Of a stretch of DNA of 43,711 nt, positions 31,411 through 39,434 are shown piece after piece. The notes beneath the pieces are model-generated. The model was not told the DNA's origin, made no database searches, and worked only from the letters and a program-made list of their open reading frames with translations. The DNA is from a virus: IMG/VR virus record IMGVR_UViG_3300020596_000335, positions 1 through 43,711 of that record; one strand, given 5' to 3'. Position 1 is the first letter of the stretch; every line of letters starts with the position of its first letter. Made by a program: the position numbers and the translations under genes.

Positions 31411-32333
31411 ATACTAAAAATAACCTGACTACCGAATCTTGAAAAGTTAAAAGGTAATTCCCTATACCCCAATCCTCTAATGTCTTGTTTATTCTCCGGC
31501 AAAACAGCTACAAGTAAAAATCCTCCACCACCAGCGCCTACAATCTTCCCTCCCAAAGCCCCAACTTTTAAAGTCTTCATATACATATCGTCAATTTGTT
31601 TATTAGTAACGTGCTTATTAAGTATTCTTTTAAAAGCCCAATATCTGTCTAATAAATCCCCTAAAATAACAGGGTCTGTTATGTGGTCTAGCTTTTGATA
31701 CACCTCTCCTTTAATTTTATCCAAAATATCTACATTCAATTTCATTTTAGACAGTATTTTATCTGCTTTTCGTGTTTTTCCAGTGTATAAAAGCATAAGA
31801 AAGTCCGAGAGTTCTTCTGGATCAAGTGGCTTTAATGTGATTTCTTTCCCAAACTCAATTAAATTAAACCCTCCAAAAGCTACAGCATATTGATCTTGGT
31901 ATCCGATGGGGTTTTTAAGAATATCTACTTCTATTCTGCAAGCCTCCTCCGCCAGTTGTCTTTGAGTTACACTTTCACCCTTATATTGATGCAGAGCATT
32001 TAGCACTCCTACTGTTACAGCGCTACTAGATCCAAGCCCTGATCCCTCGCTTGGTATATCAGATAGGAAGGTAATTTCGATACCCTTGTGGACTCCCACA
32101 AGTCTCATGGCTTCACGAACTAACGGATGCTTAATATCTGCTACCTTAGTTACTTTTTCCTTAATTGAATAATTAATATAAATCATGTCATCAAAGCGTT
32201 CTTTGACAATGCAATAAATGTATTTATCAATCGTTGTAGTCAAGACTGCGCCTCCGTGCTTTTTAAAATAGGAAGGAAAGTCGGTATTTCCTCCCAAAAG
32301 CGACAATCTGAGAGGGGTCTGGGATATTATCAC
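31407..32333 (-). CDS. hddA-like: GHMP kinase, D-glycero-D-manno-heptose-7-phosphate kinase-like
   Basis: 308 residues. Opens with ISQTPLRLSLLGGNTDFPSY, the HddA-type GHMP start; ATP motif PSEGSGLGSSSA (94-105); KNPIGYQDQYAVAFGG; and the third motif KIVGAGGGGFLLV. It would phosphorylate heptose-7-phosphate at C1. The downstream bisphosphate phosphatase (GmhB) is not seen in the window and might be supplied by the host. ATGA overlap with the isomerase gene. Confidence 0.87.
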   Translation of the reverse strand: MIISQTPLRLSLLGGNTDFPSYFKKHGGAVLTTTIDKYIYCIVKERFDDMIYINYSIKEKVTKVADIKHPLVREAMRLVGVHKGIEITFLSDIPSEGSGLGSSSAVTVGVLNALHQYKGESVTQRQLAEEACRIEVDILKNPIGYQDQYAVAFGGFNLIEFGKEITLKPLDPEELSDFLMLLYTGKTRKADKILSKMKLNVDILDKIKGEVYQKLDHITDPVILGDLLDRYWAFKRILNKHVTNKQIDDMYMKTLKVGALGGKIVGAGGGGFLLVAVLPENKQDIRGLGYRELPFNFSRFGSQVIFSI

Positions 32334-32346
32334 TTTATTTCTCCTT

Positions 32347-32754
32347 TCATGATTCTTTAATCCTTTCTCTAATATCAGATGTATGAATATCTAAAGACTT
32401 TATATATTCTATTGGTATAATATCTTTATCCGTAATAGCCCTTTGCATAGCTCGATCAGAAACTACATAGTCTGAGCCTAAAAACCTAACATCAATCCTT
32501 ACTGTTTTTAAAATATCACTTAATTCAGCTTCGGTTTTATAGACAATTACTTCATCAATGTATTTACAGCTACGGAGCTTAAACTGACGCTCTAATAGGC
32601 TCTCAATAGGCGTATTCTTGGTATGTCTTTCTAGTGCTGGATTTTCATGTAATCCAACAATTAAATAATCACACCTGCTCTTCGCTTCTTCGAGTAAATG
32701 CAAGTGCCCTGCGTGAAGCAGATCCCATGCCCCTGCGACAAATCCTATTTTCAT
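32347..32754 (-). CDS. Nucleotidyltransferase (HldE C-domain/TagD-like)
   Basis: 135 residues from the ATG at 32754, which has GAGGAAG upstream; the longer frame to 32841 is unlikely. GAWDLLHAGHLHLLEEAK contains the HxGH nucleotide-binding motif (14-17), LIVGLHENP follows, and the end HTSDIRERI corresponds to the ISTTxIxxRI motif. Family members activate sugar or polyol phosphates (heptose-1-phosphate in HldE, glycerol-3-phosphate in TagD). Next to GmhA- and HddA-like genes, heptose activation is the better guess. Confidence 0.82.
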   Translation of the reverse strand: MKIGFVAGAWDLLHAGHLHLLEEAKSRCDYLIVGLHENPALERHTKNTPIESLLERQFKLRSCKYIDEVIVYKTEAELSDILKTVRIDVRFLGSDYVVSDRAMQRAITDKDIIPIEYIKSLDIHTSDIRERIKES

Positions 32755-32813
32755 ACTAACTTCTTCCTCGTTAGAATTTATATTAAAAAATGTCCTTTTT
32801 CCAAAAAAACTAA

Positions 32814-33365
32814 TCATAATGGTTTGTAAAAAAGCCAACAATCTACAAATGTACCCTTTTTAAGCACGGATAACTCAATGTTATTCTTCTCAGCGTATTC
32901 ATTTACCGCTTCAATAACTCCGTACTTTCTTGAATCGTCTTTAACGTAGTCATGTCCACATACAATACCACCAGGCTTAACGACTTTTGTCCATTCCTCA
33001 ATATCTTCCTTAACTGCCTCGTATTCATGGTTTCCATCTATAAAAACAAAATCAATTTGGTTGGGTCTAAAGGCTTTTATAGCCTCCATGCTTGTATTTT
33101 TGATAATTGTACATAAGGGATAGGGGGCAAGTAAATCTCTTGCTATTTTTTCTCTTTCTCCCATTTCAAATTGACTATAATCCTCAAGCCCTGACTTAAA
33201 TGCTTTCCACGGGTCTATGGTATAAAGCTCTATCTCGGTCGCTCTCTTACAGATAGCCTTAGCGTATCCACCCATATCAGTTCCCACCTCAACACCAATC
33301 TTAAAACCTTTTTCTTTGAAAAGGTCGATTAATCCTACATGGCGTGATATGTTAAGCGTATTCAC
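32814..33365 (-). CDS. Class I SAM methyltransferase (Methyltransf_24-like)
   Basis: 183 residues. IGVEVGTDMGGYAKAIC is motif I, LYTIDPW motif II, and DFVFIDGNHEYEAVKEDIEE ... VKPGGIVCGHDYV is the characteristic acidic/His-Asp block of this family. A paralogue lies directly upstream and shares the GTD, IDPW and GHDY elements. Members often O-methylate sugars or small molecules; here sugar methylation is inferred from context. Confidence 0.8.
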   Translation of the reverse strand: MNTLNISRHVGLIDLFKEKGFKIGVEVGTDMGGYAKAICKRATEIELYTIDPWKAFKSGLEDYSQFEMGEREKIARDLLAPYPLCTIIKNTSMEAIKAFRPNQIDFVFIDGNHEYEAVKEDIEEWTKVVKPGGIVCGHDYVKDDSRKYGVIEAVNEYAEKNNIELSVLKKGTFVDCWLFYKPL

Positions 33366-34011
33366 TTCTTCCCCCCTTCACATAGAAAAATGACCTATAT
33401 CTATCTCGCTTTAATCCATCGGGAACATACATCACTGCAAATACAGGTATCATCCGGTAAGACCTTGCATAGGCAATCAAAGCTCTCTTAACGTGATTAA
33501 ACTTCTTATAAGAGTAATAGGCGTAGTCGTGTCCTGAGATGATTCCTCCGGGTCTAACTTTCCTCATCCAGCCTTCTAAGTCCATAATAAAGTTAAGAAA
33601 GTCGTGATTAGCATCAATATATACAAAATCAAGTGAGTTATCCTCAAAGTCTGCCAAAGCGTTCATCGAAGTCTTGCGGATAATCGTACAATTATATGGT
33701 GCAAGTTTGGCTACTGTCTCTTGATACCTTTCATTAAAATACTTTTGTTGCTCGTTTACTCCTGACATTCCGGGTTTATATTCTCCAGCACTCCACGGGT
33801 CTACACACGATAGGTGCAAGTTAGGATTATCTTGGCACAATACTTCTGCATATAAACCTTGATCTGTTCCGACTTCAACGCCATTATTAAAATTAAGTTC
33901 CGCAAATAGCTTAGAAAGATCAGCACTACCCTTCATTCCCTCTACGTCAATAAGGTATTGATGGCCTACGTTGATTTTGTATTTGTTTATAATGTATTCA
34001 AAAGTTGTCAT
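33352..34011 (-). CDS. Class I SAM methyltransferase, paralogue of its neighbour
   Basis: 219 residues from the ATG at 34011 (ATGA overlap); a TTG two codons earlier is possible. NGVEVGTDQGLYAEVLC (motif I), LSCVDPWSAGEY, LDFVYIDANHDFLNFIMDLE, VRPGGIISGHDYAYYS. Same architecture as the downstream gene, consistent with tandem duplication and divergence, perhaps to methylate different positions of a glycan. Confidence 0.8.
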   Translation of the reverse strand: MTTFEYIINKYKINVGHQYLIDVEGMKGSADLSKLFAELNFNNGVEVGTDQGLYAEVLCQDNPNLHLSCVDPWSAGEYKPGMSGVNEQQKYFNERYQETVAKLAPYNCTIIRKTSMNALADFEDNSLDFVYIDANHDFLNFIMDLEGWMRKVRPGGIISGHDYAYYSYKKFNHVKRALIAYARSYRMIPVFAVMYVPDGLKRDRYRSFFYVKGGRSEYA

Positions 34012-34517
34012 TTCCAAAAATCCTCCAAATCTACAAGGTTTGATAAAACTGTTGCGTGATTCTTGTCCTTGTCCCAGATAGTCCTATACTTGAAAAGAGG
34101 ATAAATTGTGGAATAGTGATAAGTTTTCTCATTACGACCATTTGAATCGTGAATAATAATGTATTTTGTCGTGCCTGCGAGCCTCTGTATGGTCTCACAA
34201 CGGCTTGAATCAGGCGTTTGGTCTATTAGTACCACATCCCATTCTTTTTCTATCGGAGCGTCTTCATATTTCTCGACAAAATTGATTTCATGTAATGGAT
34301 GTTGATAACCGTAGTGAATAAGTATATCGTACCAACTCTTAAAGTTTTCGTAAGAGACTAGCTTTCGGTTGTCTAATATGCACTTATAGTGGAGATAGGG
34401 CGTAGAAAATAAACCAGTTCCGAGTTCCAAAACATTACCAGTCGTTTTCTCCATCGCTTTAATTAACGCTGGAAGATGTGTGCCATAGTTTAATGATACG
34501 TTCAATTTATATGCCAT
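34008..34517 (-). CDS. Methyltransferase-like protein (169 aa)
   Basis: I start at the ATG at 34517 (MAYKLNVSLNYG) behind GAGGAGGGACAAA, inside the end of the glycosyltransferase gene. TTGNVLELGTGLFSTPYLHY is a SAM motif I; EWDVVLIDQTPDSSRCETIQ and KYIIIHDSNGRNEKTYH follow as in class I folds. Substrate unknown. Overlap with both neighbours. Confidence 0.72.
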   Translation of the reverse strand: MAYKLNVSLNYGTHLPALIKAMEKTTGNVLELGTGLFSTPYLHYKCILDNRKLVSYENFKSWYDILIHYGYQHPLHEINFVEKYEDAPIEKEWDVVLIDQTPDSSRCETIQRLAGTTKYIIIHDSNGRNEKTYHYSTIYPLFKYRTIWDKDKNHATVLSNLVDLEDFWK

Positions 34518-35379
34518 TTTGTCCCTCCTCAAAGTATTTCTTATATAACTCCCAGTCATCCGGCCAACTTGGCATGGGCATAAACTTATCTACAAATTCA
34601 TCAAAGCCAGGTTGTCTCACCCAATAATCAGCAGTTAGGTTATATGTTTTTTCGGTAGCTTGTTTATCCTCCTGATAGCCCCTGTCTTTACTATTCTGAT
34701 GTAAATGGGCATACCAAACTCTCTTGTTGACCATTACCTTACCACCAGCTAGCCAGTTCTTTAGCCCGATCCAAAGAGGCTCTTGCCCGTGTCCATAAGG
34801 ATCTTGTAGCGGAAAGCCGCCTAGCTCAAAGAAGTGGTCTTTTTCCATAAACCATCCCGACCCGTGTATTTGAGGGGTCTCATCGACTGTAGGATGACTC
34901 AGGAGGCGTTCTTGTGTTCTTTCTGGCCAATGCCCCCCTGCTTTAAATCTAAAGCCTCTAGGGTCAGTAAAAGGGCATGATAAATAAAAGTAATCATAAA
35001 ACTCTTCTTGTCCATCTCTTATCTGGATACTCCAATCGTCTTTAATTATCTTAAACCTAGGCGTTACTACCCAATCGGGTTGCATATCTTGTTGAAGTAT
35101 TTCATCAAATCCTTTACTTACTCTAGTATGAGCATCTAGTTTGAAGATGTATTTACCTGTAGCAGAAGCAGCTAGAGCGTTTATATTCATCTTGATACCT
35201 ATATTTTCAGGAAAATCAATAACTTTCAGATTAGGATAGTCAAAATCAAAAGCTCCCCCTCCGTTATATCCAATGATAACCTCAAACTCTCCTGTAGCAT
35301 TTTCATAAATACTATCTATAGTCCTTGTTAAATTTTCTTCTTTTTCAGCTCTGCTTGGAATAATAATTGATACTTTCAT
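34507..35379 (-). CDS. Family-2 glycosyltransferase (DxH type)
   Basis: 290 residues. GT-A fold: VSIIIPSRAEKEENLTRTID, FEVIIGYNGG, D82-A-H84 in FKLDAHTRVSKGFDE, then PQIHGSGWFMEKDHFFELGG and the acceptor-side EPLWIGLKNWLAGGKVMVNK followed by WYAHLHQ. The DxH and the W/GG block resemble polypeptide GalNAc-transferases (GT27) and the GT2 group around them. It could glycosylate the Ser-rich virion proteins, a host glycan, or DNA; the sequence does not decide. Confidence 0.85.
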   Translation of the reverse strand: MKVSIIIPSRAEKEENLTRTIDSIYENATGEFEVIIGYNGGGAFDFDYPNLKVIDFPENIGIKMNINALAASATGKYIFKLDAHTRVSKGFDEILQQDMQPDWVVTPRFKIIKDDWSIQIRDGQEEFYDYFYLSCPFTDPRGFRFKAGGHWPERTQERLLSHPTVDETPQIHGSGWFMEKDHFFELGGFPLQDPYGHGQEPLWIGLKNWLAGGKVMVNKRVWYAHLHQNSKDRGYQEDKQATEKTYNLTADYWVRQPGFDEFVDKFMPMPSWPDDWELYKKYFEEGQNGI

Positions 35380-35897
35380 TTTTTTATTATAATTAACTGA
35401 TCATCATAACGATTTCCAACTCTTTTTACTTCGGTAAAGTATTTATCTGCTAGTAAAACTGCAATATCAGTATTCCTTACGTCTTCAATTACATAAATAG
35501 CACCCTTTTTCAAGAAAGGTAAGATGCCATAACAGGTAAATAATTGGTCTATGGGTTCATGTGAGCCATCATCAACGACTAAATCTAACTCCGGTAGTAA
35601 ATCAAGTAGTTTGTTAAGATCTTTAATAGAACCTTGATCCATTTGTATCATCTCAATTCTACCTTCGCCTTTCATTAGATCCACCCGCTTTTGATCTATC
35701 TCTCCGCCATAGATAGTTGCATTAGGAAAGAAATCACGCCACATGAATAGGCTGGCGCCCTCTGCTGTGCCTATTTCTAAGACTTTCTTGACTTTATCTC
35801 GTCTGTCTTTGAATAGATCATAGTAAACTAGGGCGTAGTGGTGTTTTCCGAATTTGTCTGTACCATATTTAATTGCTAATTCTTCAAATAAATTCAT
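35376..35897 (-). CDS. Class I methyltransferase, cephalosporin-hydroxylase/CmcI-like family
   Basis: 173 residues. Starts with ELAIKYGTDKFGKHHYALVY, the GTDK lead of this family, then VLEIGTAEGASLFMWRDFFP (motif I), IYGGEIDQKRVDLM and LVVDDGSHEPIDQL (metal/SAM acidic motif). Such enzymes O-methylate sugars in natural-product pathways. ATGA overlaps on both sides place it in the glycan operon. Confidence 0.82.
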   Translation of the reverse strand: MNLFEELAIKYGTDKFGKHHYALVYYDLFKDRRDKVKKVLEIGTAEGASLFMWRDFFPNATIYGGEIDQKRVDLMKGEGRIEMIQMDQGSIKDLNKLLDLLPELDLVVDDGSHEPIDQLFTCYGILPFLKKGAIYVIEDVRNTDIAVLLADKYFTEVKRVGNRYDDQLIIIKK

Positions 35898-36337
35898 ACT
35901 GAGAAATATGTCCTTTCTGCTTGTTCTCTAGCTTTAATTGCATCTCCAATATCATTAAACCGTCCAACATTTATAAATTTATAATTCAATCCAATACCTG
36001 CCATCCACTTATTTCTTGATTTATCCCAAAATACACCTTTATGTTTAGAAGTATTATGTTTCCACATTCCTGTATTCATGTTATTCTGACTACTAGTAAC
36101 AGTTCGTAAATTACTCCTTCTATTATCTAACTTGTTTCTATTAATATGGTCAGTCTCAAATCCGCTAGAAGTATTATTAATCAACCTATGCATGTAAATC
36201 ATCTTACATTTCCCTTTTTCTCTTTTATTGCGGACTACATACCCAATATGAAAACACCATTTCCATTGATTTAACCATTCAAAGTCTGAGTCATCAACTA
36301 TTGCAAATTTACCTTGAGTTAATTTAATTTGCTTCAT
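35894..36337 (-). CDS. HNH-AP2 homing endonuclease A
   Basis: 147 residues. N-terminal MKQIKLTQGKFAIVDDSDFE, HNH core HRLINNTSSGFETDHINRN and LDNRRSNLRTVT, then an AP2-like DNA-binding domain (HKGVFWDKSRNKWMAGI, FINVGRFNDIGDAIKAREQA). Paralogue of the gene at 37238; the two bracket a glycosyltransferase gene. ATGA or longer overlaps with neighbours. Confidence 0.88.
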   Translation of the reverse strand: MKQIKLTQGKFAIVDDSDFEWLNQWKWCFHIGYVVRNKREKGKCKMIYMHRLINNTSSGFETDHINRNKLDNRRSNLRTVTSSQNNMNTGMWKHNTSKHKGVFWDKSRNKWMAGIGLNYKFINVGRFNDIGDAIKAREQAERTYFSV

Positions 36338-37241
36338 ATATATTAGGCCACCCTTCCTTTACTTGCTGATCCCATACTTCTTGCCAATTTTCTGGCCAAC
36401 TAGGTACGGGCCAAAATCTATCAATAAACCACTTCATGTCATATTTTCTTTCTTTCCATTGGTTTTGCATCCAATAATAAGCACTAGCATTAGAAGCCTC
36501 TACTGTTCCGCCTGGCATCTTGTACATTCGTCCATAAGTACGTCCTTTATGCAAATGTGCGTACCAGATTTTCTTATTAGTCATCATTTTCCCTCCACTT
36601 AACCAACATTTAAAGCCAATTTCCTGACTTTCCTGTGAAAATTGTCCGTACATTTCTTCACTTAATCCTCCTAAAAAATTAGTAAAGTAATCTCGTGTCA
36701 TAAAATACGCGCTGCCTTGCATTGACATTGTTTCATCTATATCGTATTCAGGAGTATTTCTTTGTTCTCGTCTTTCCCGCCAATCAACGCCGTGAAGTCC
36801 GAAGTCGTGATCTTTTCCCTTTAATGGAAAATCAAGGTAATTATAATCTATCGGATACTTATTATCAGTCCTCTCTTCTATCTTCCATTCTTCAGGATTA
36901 AGAGCGTACCTCCGAGGAATAACAACCCAATTAGGCTCTATATCAGCCTTTAATATCTCATCAAAGCCCTCGCCTAGTAAGACATGGTCGTCTATCTTCA
37001 TTACAAATTCGCCCCTAGCGAGCCTTGCGCAAGCGTTGATACCTGCACGCATACCTATTGGAGCTGAACCGTGAATATAGTGCACCCTCCCGTCTGTTGA
37101 GAGAGGCTCAGGCCAATTCATCTCTACGTTTACGATAACCTCGACATCCCCTCTTGCCATGTCTAAGACACCTTGGATAGTCTTAGAAGCGAAAGGTGAG
37201 TTATAATTTGGAATTAGTACACTTACTCTACCTTCTATCAT
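36324..37241 (-). CDS. Family-2 glycosyltransferase (DDH type)
   Basis: 305 residues. VSVLIPNYNSPFASKTIQG, VEVIVNVEMNW, metal-binding D84-D85-H86 in MKIDDHVLLGEGFDE, then TMSMQGSAYFMTRDYFTNF, SQEIGFKCWLSGGKMMTNK, IWYAHLHKGRTYG. Clear paralogue of the other two transferases. ATGA overlap with the upstream endonuclease; its 3' end overlaps the downstream one by 14 bp. Confidence 0.85.
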   Translation of the reverse strand: MIEGRVSVLIPNYNSPFASKTIQGVLDMARGDVEVIVNVEMNWPEPLSTDGRVHYIHGSAPIGMRAGINACARLARGEFVMKIDDHVLLGEGFDEILKADIEPNWVVIPRRYALNPEEWKIEERTDNKYPIDYNYLDFPLKGKDHDFGLHGVDWRERREQRNTPEYDIDETMSMQGSAYFMTRDYFTNFLGGLSEEMYGQFSQESQEIGFKCWLSGGKMMTNKKIWYAHLHKGRTYGRMYKMPGGTVEASNASAYYWMQNQWKERKYDMKWFIDRFWPVPSWPENWQEVWDQQVKEGWPNIYEAN

Positions 37242-37684
37242 ATATATTGATATTTCCTTTCTGCATTTTTACGAACTAAGATAGCATTTTTTATTTCTTT
37301 AAAACGTCCTAAAGAAATTTTTTTATAATTAACCATAATTTCTGCTCGCCACTTACTACTCCATTTATCCCAATTCACTCCTTTATATCCAGAAGTATTA
37401 TTTTTAGATATTGGTCTATTTATTACATTGACTCTTGGAGTACATTTCCTTAAATTATTTAATTGATTATCTAATTTGTTTCTATTAATATGGTCTCCTA
37501 TCTCACCATCTTTTAGTTTTAAAATATCTCTATGCATCCTAATAGGTCTCCAACCTTTTGGAGTTTTGTTTGCTCTTTGAGGATAACCACTTCCATCAAT
37601 ACTCCAATGAAATTGATTCAGATACTCAAAGTCGGCATCAGCTACTAGAGCATATTTACCTTGTGTTAGTTTAATTTGTTTCAT
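37238..37684 (-). CDS. HNH-AP2 homing endonuclease B
   Basis: 148 residues, same layout as the gene at 35894: MKQIKLTQGKYALVADADFE, HRDILKLKDGEIGDHINRN with LDNQLNNLRKCTP, and an AP2-like end (YKGVNWDKWSSKWRAEI, ISLGRFKEIKNAILVRKNAE). Overlaps the Tad2-like gene by 14 bp and the transferase by four. Confidence 0.88.
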   Translation of the reverse strand: MKQIKLTQGKYALVADADFEYLNQFHWSIDGSGYPQRANKTPKGWRPIRMHRDILKLKDGEIGDHINRNKLDNQLNNLRKCTPRVNVINRPISKNNTSGYKGVNWDKWSSKWRAEIMVNYKKISLGRFKEIKNAILVRKNAERKYQYI

Positions 37685-37937
37685 GTACTATTACAAAATC
37701 CTCTCCTTCCATATCTCCATCAGATACTAATAGAGTATGAAATGCACCTTTTGTGTAAATACTTAGCCAAGCATCTTTCATTAAAATGAAATCTGTATTT
37801 CCCCACGATACACGCGCGACTTTCTTTCCGTTTATAATTTGTTTAATTGCATCAGGAAAATCCATCGTCTGAGGTTTTGATTGGATTTTAGGCATTGGCG
37901 TTAACATTTCTCCTTGAATTGGTGTTAAATTAACCAT
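37671..37937 (-). CDS. tad2-like: DUF2829 / Tad2-like (Thoeris anti-defence) protein
   Basis: 88 residues from the ATG at 37937 with AAAGGAGGGAAATA upstream; the longer frame has no ribosome site. Core pattern FPDAIKQIINGKKVARVSWG, ILMKDAWLSIYTKGAFHTLL, VSDGDMEGEDFVIVHE is the DUF2829 signature (helix, GKK, xxW, beta strands, xDxxxxDW-like end). Members act as Tad2, binding the cyclic ADP-ribose-type signal of Thoeris. A Pro/Gln-rich 25-residue lead (LTPMPKIQSKPQT) is unusual. Activity here is inferred from family. Confidence 0.75.
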   Translation of the reverse strand: MVNLTPIQGEMLTPMPKIQSKPQTMDFPDAIKQIINGKKVARVSWGNTDFILMKDAWLSIYTKGAFHTLLVSDGDMEGEDFVIVHETN

Positions 37938-38091
37938 TATTTCCCTCCTTTCTTGATTGTGAAGCTGATACATTTATCCTGTTCTTTAGGTACTCATACA
38001 TAGCCTGACGTATCTTCTCACTTAAAGTACCGGGGATATCCTTAAAGTGATCTAACATAGCTTCATCTATTAAGAGGTTAACACGCTTCAT
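37930..38091 (-). CDS. Ribbon-helix-helix (Arc/CopG-like) protein, 53 aa
   Basis: KRVNLLIDEAMLDHFKDIPG (strand and first helix) then TLSEKIRQAMYEYLKNR (second helix) is an RHH fold; the rest (INVSASQSRKEGNNG) is a tail that includes the ribosome site of the next gene. First gene behind the best leaderless-type promoter. Likely a DNA-binding regulator of the accessory cassette, possibly acting on its own promoter. Confidence 0.75.
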   Translation of the reverse strand: MKRVNLLIDEAMLDHFKDIPGTLSEKIRQAMYEYLKNRINVSASQSRKEGNNG

Positions 38092-38127
38092 ACATAAATT
38101 ATATGTATCGAAGATATTTTATGTCAA
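38092..38127 (-). promoter_or_regulatory. Consensus leaderless-type promoter of the accessory cassette
   Basis: Perfect TTGACA (38127-38122), 18-bp spacer, perfect TATAAT (38103-38098), six bases, ATG at 38091. No other strong promoter was seen until the adhesin promoter, so this may drive the roughly 11-kb glycan cassette. Confidence 0.82.
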
Positions 38128-38133
38128 GGGGAA

Positions 38134-38427
38134 TTATAAATCTCTGTAGATAACTAGAAGATTAGAGGCTGTTCCTGTAGCTGTAACTATATATATTCCG
38201 TTAAACATAGGTATTCCATACTCTACTCTACCGAGGGTGTTTACAGTATCAAGAATACCCCTCTCAAGAGATGATTCTGCTCCCAATGCTGTGGTACTGT
38301 CATATATTGTAGCTGTATTGGCCGAAGCGCCCTTTGTACCCACAATAATAGCAACTAATAGGAATTTACCCGGAAGGGTTGTAGTTCCTAGTGTCTTTAT
38401 GTTGTATGTTTTATTAGCTGTATCCAT
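38134..38427 (-). CDS. Small beta-rich head-associated protein (97 aa)
   Basis: Beta-rich (YNIKTLGTTTLPGKFLLVAI, ATIYDSTTALG, VEYGIPMFNGIYIVTATG) and without charge clusters, like small head-fibre or decoration proteins encoded next to coat genes. Starts two bases after the stop of the Ser-repeat head protein. Function inferred. Confidence 0.62.
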   Translation of the reverse strand: MDTANKTYNIKTLGTTTLPGKFLLVAIIVGTKGASANTATIYDSTTALGAESSLERGILDTVNTLGRVEYGIPMFNGIYIVTATGTASNLLVIYRDL

Positions 38428-38429
38428 AG

Positions 38430-39344
38430 TTATGGGAATGATATTGATGCTGATGGGCTTGCACTTGCACTAGGTGATAGGGATGCGCTAGGACTGTATG
38501 ACTTACTAGCTGATCTTGACGCACTACTTGATGGGCTTTGAGAAGCGCTAGGCGAGAGAGAAGCGCTGGTAGACTTAGATGCGCTACTTGATGGACTTTG
38601 AGAAGCGGATGGGCTTTGAGAGGCGCTTGTTGATGCACTAGGTGACAGAGACTTAGATGCACTACTACTACCCGATGAGCTAGGACTTACAGAAGCAGAC
38701 GGTGAGAGTGAAGCAGATGAACTGGCACTAGCGCTAGCCGATGGGCTTTGAGACGCAGATGCGCTTGCGCTTGCTGAAGCACTTACCGACCTAGATGCGC
38801 TTTTTGAAGGCGAAAGTGATTTAGATGGACTTGTACTAGGTGAAGAACTTACCGACCTAGATGCGCTACTTGAAGGAGAAAGACTGGCAGATGCGGAAGT
38901 CGACCTAGATGCGCTACTTGAAGAAGAAATGGATTGAGAGGCACTAGCTGAAGGGCTAAGAGATTGTGATGGTGATGCTACTTCTGGTGTTGGAAGTGTC
39001 CATTGTGCTACAAGACTTGTTCCAGTATTAACATAAGCGTTTCCGCCTGTTTTATTTAGCTTGTAGAAGACTGCGCCTTGTTTAAATCCTTCATAATCTG
39101 TAGGCAAAGTATTACCTTCTGCTTCTAGGATATTGGGCGTACCGCTTCCATTTGGCTGTTGAGCGCTTAAAACGTCACTCGTATCATATCGAAGTACCCT
39201 ATTAGTTCTATAGGGAAGTAATGCTGTTAAGAAATTAGCCTCGCTAGCGCTTCTTTGAGCAATAGCAATAGCCTCAATTCTCACGATCTCTCGCTGTGAA
39301 TGTTCTGGTAAATCTTTCCTAATCTCAAATTTTGTACTAGCCAT
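38430..39344 (-). CDS. Head protein with C-terminal mucin-like Ser tract
   Basis: 304 residues. About 1-118 is a folded part (REIVRIEAIAIAQRSASEAN, FLTALLPYRTNRVLRYDTSD, AVFYKLNKTGGNAYVNTG); 120-304 is SxSx repeat to the end (SLSPSASQSPS). Immediately downstream of the major coat protein, the classic place for a decoration protein, so the Ser-rich arm may project from the capsid in many copies. Start ATG preceded by GATAGGAAAAT. Confidence 0.75.
   Translation of the reverse strand: MASTKFEIRKDLPEHSQREIVRIEAIAIAQRSASEANFLTALLPYRTNRVLRYDTSDVLSAQQPNGSGTPNILEAEGNTLPTDYEGFKQGAVFYKLNKTGGNAYVNTGTSLVAQWTLPTPEVASPSQSLSPSASASQSISSSSSASRSTSASASLSPSSSASRSVSSSPSTSPSKSLSPSKSASRSVSASASASASASQSPSASASASSSASLSPSASVSPSSSGSSSASKSLSPSASTSASQSPSASQSPSSSASKSTSASLSPSASQSPSSSASRSASKSYSPSASLSPSASASPSASISFP
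38433..38985 (-). repeat. SxSx-encoding tract (304-residue head protein)
   Basis: About 184 residues of Ser dipeptide repeats with A, P, L, K, R, Q, T and V in the alternate places, ending at the protein C-terminus. Confidence 0.88.
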
Positions 39345-39359
39345 ATTTTCCTATCAAAA

Positions 39360-39420
39360 AAAGCCTTCTGCTAAAGCCTAATCTTCTAACTTTTAGGCTA
39401 AGCTTTAGGCTCATGCTAAC
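39360..39420 (-). terminator. Probable terminator behind the coat gene
   Basis: Interleaved complementary GCCTAA/TTAGGC and GCTAAAG-type segments form a hairpin that ends in GGC followed by seven T on the minus strand, between the coat stop (39435) and the next gene. Likely partial terminator lowering expression after coat. Confidence 0.6.
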
Positions 39421-39434
39421 TCTCTAATTTAACT

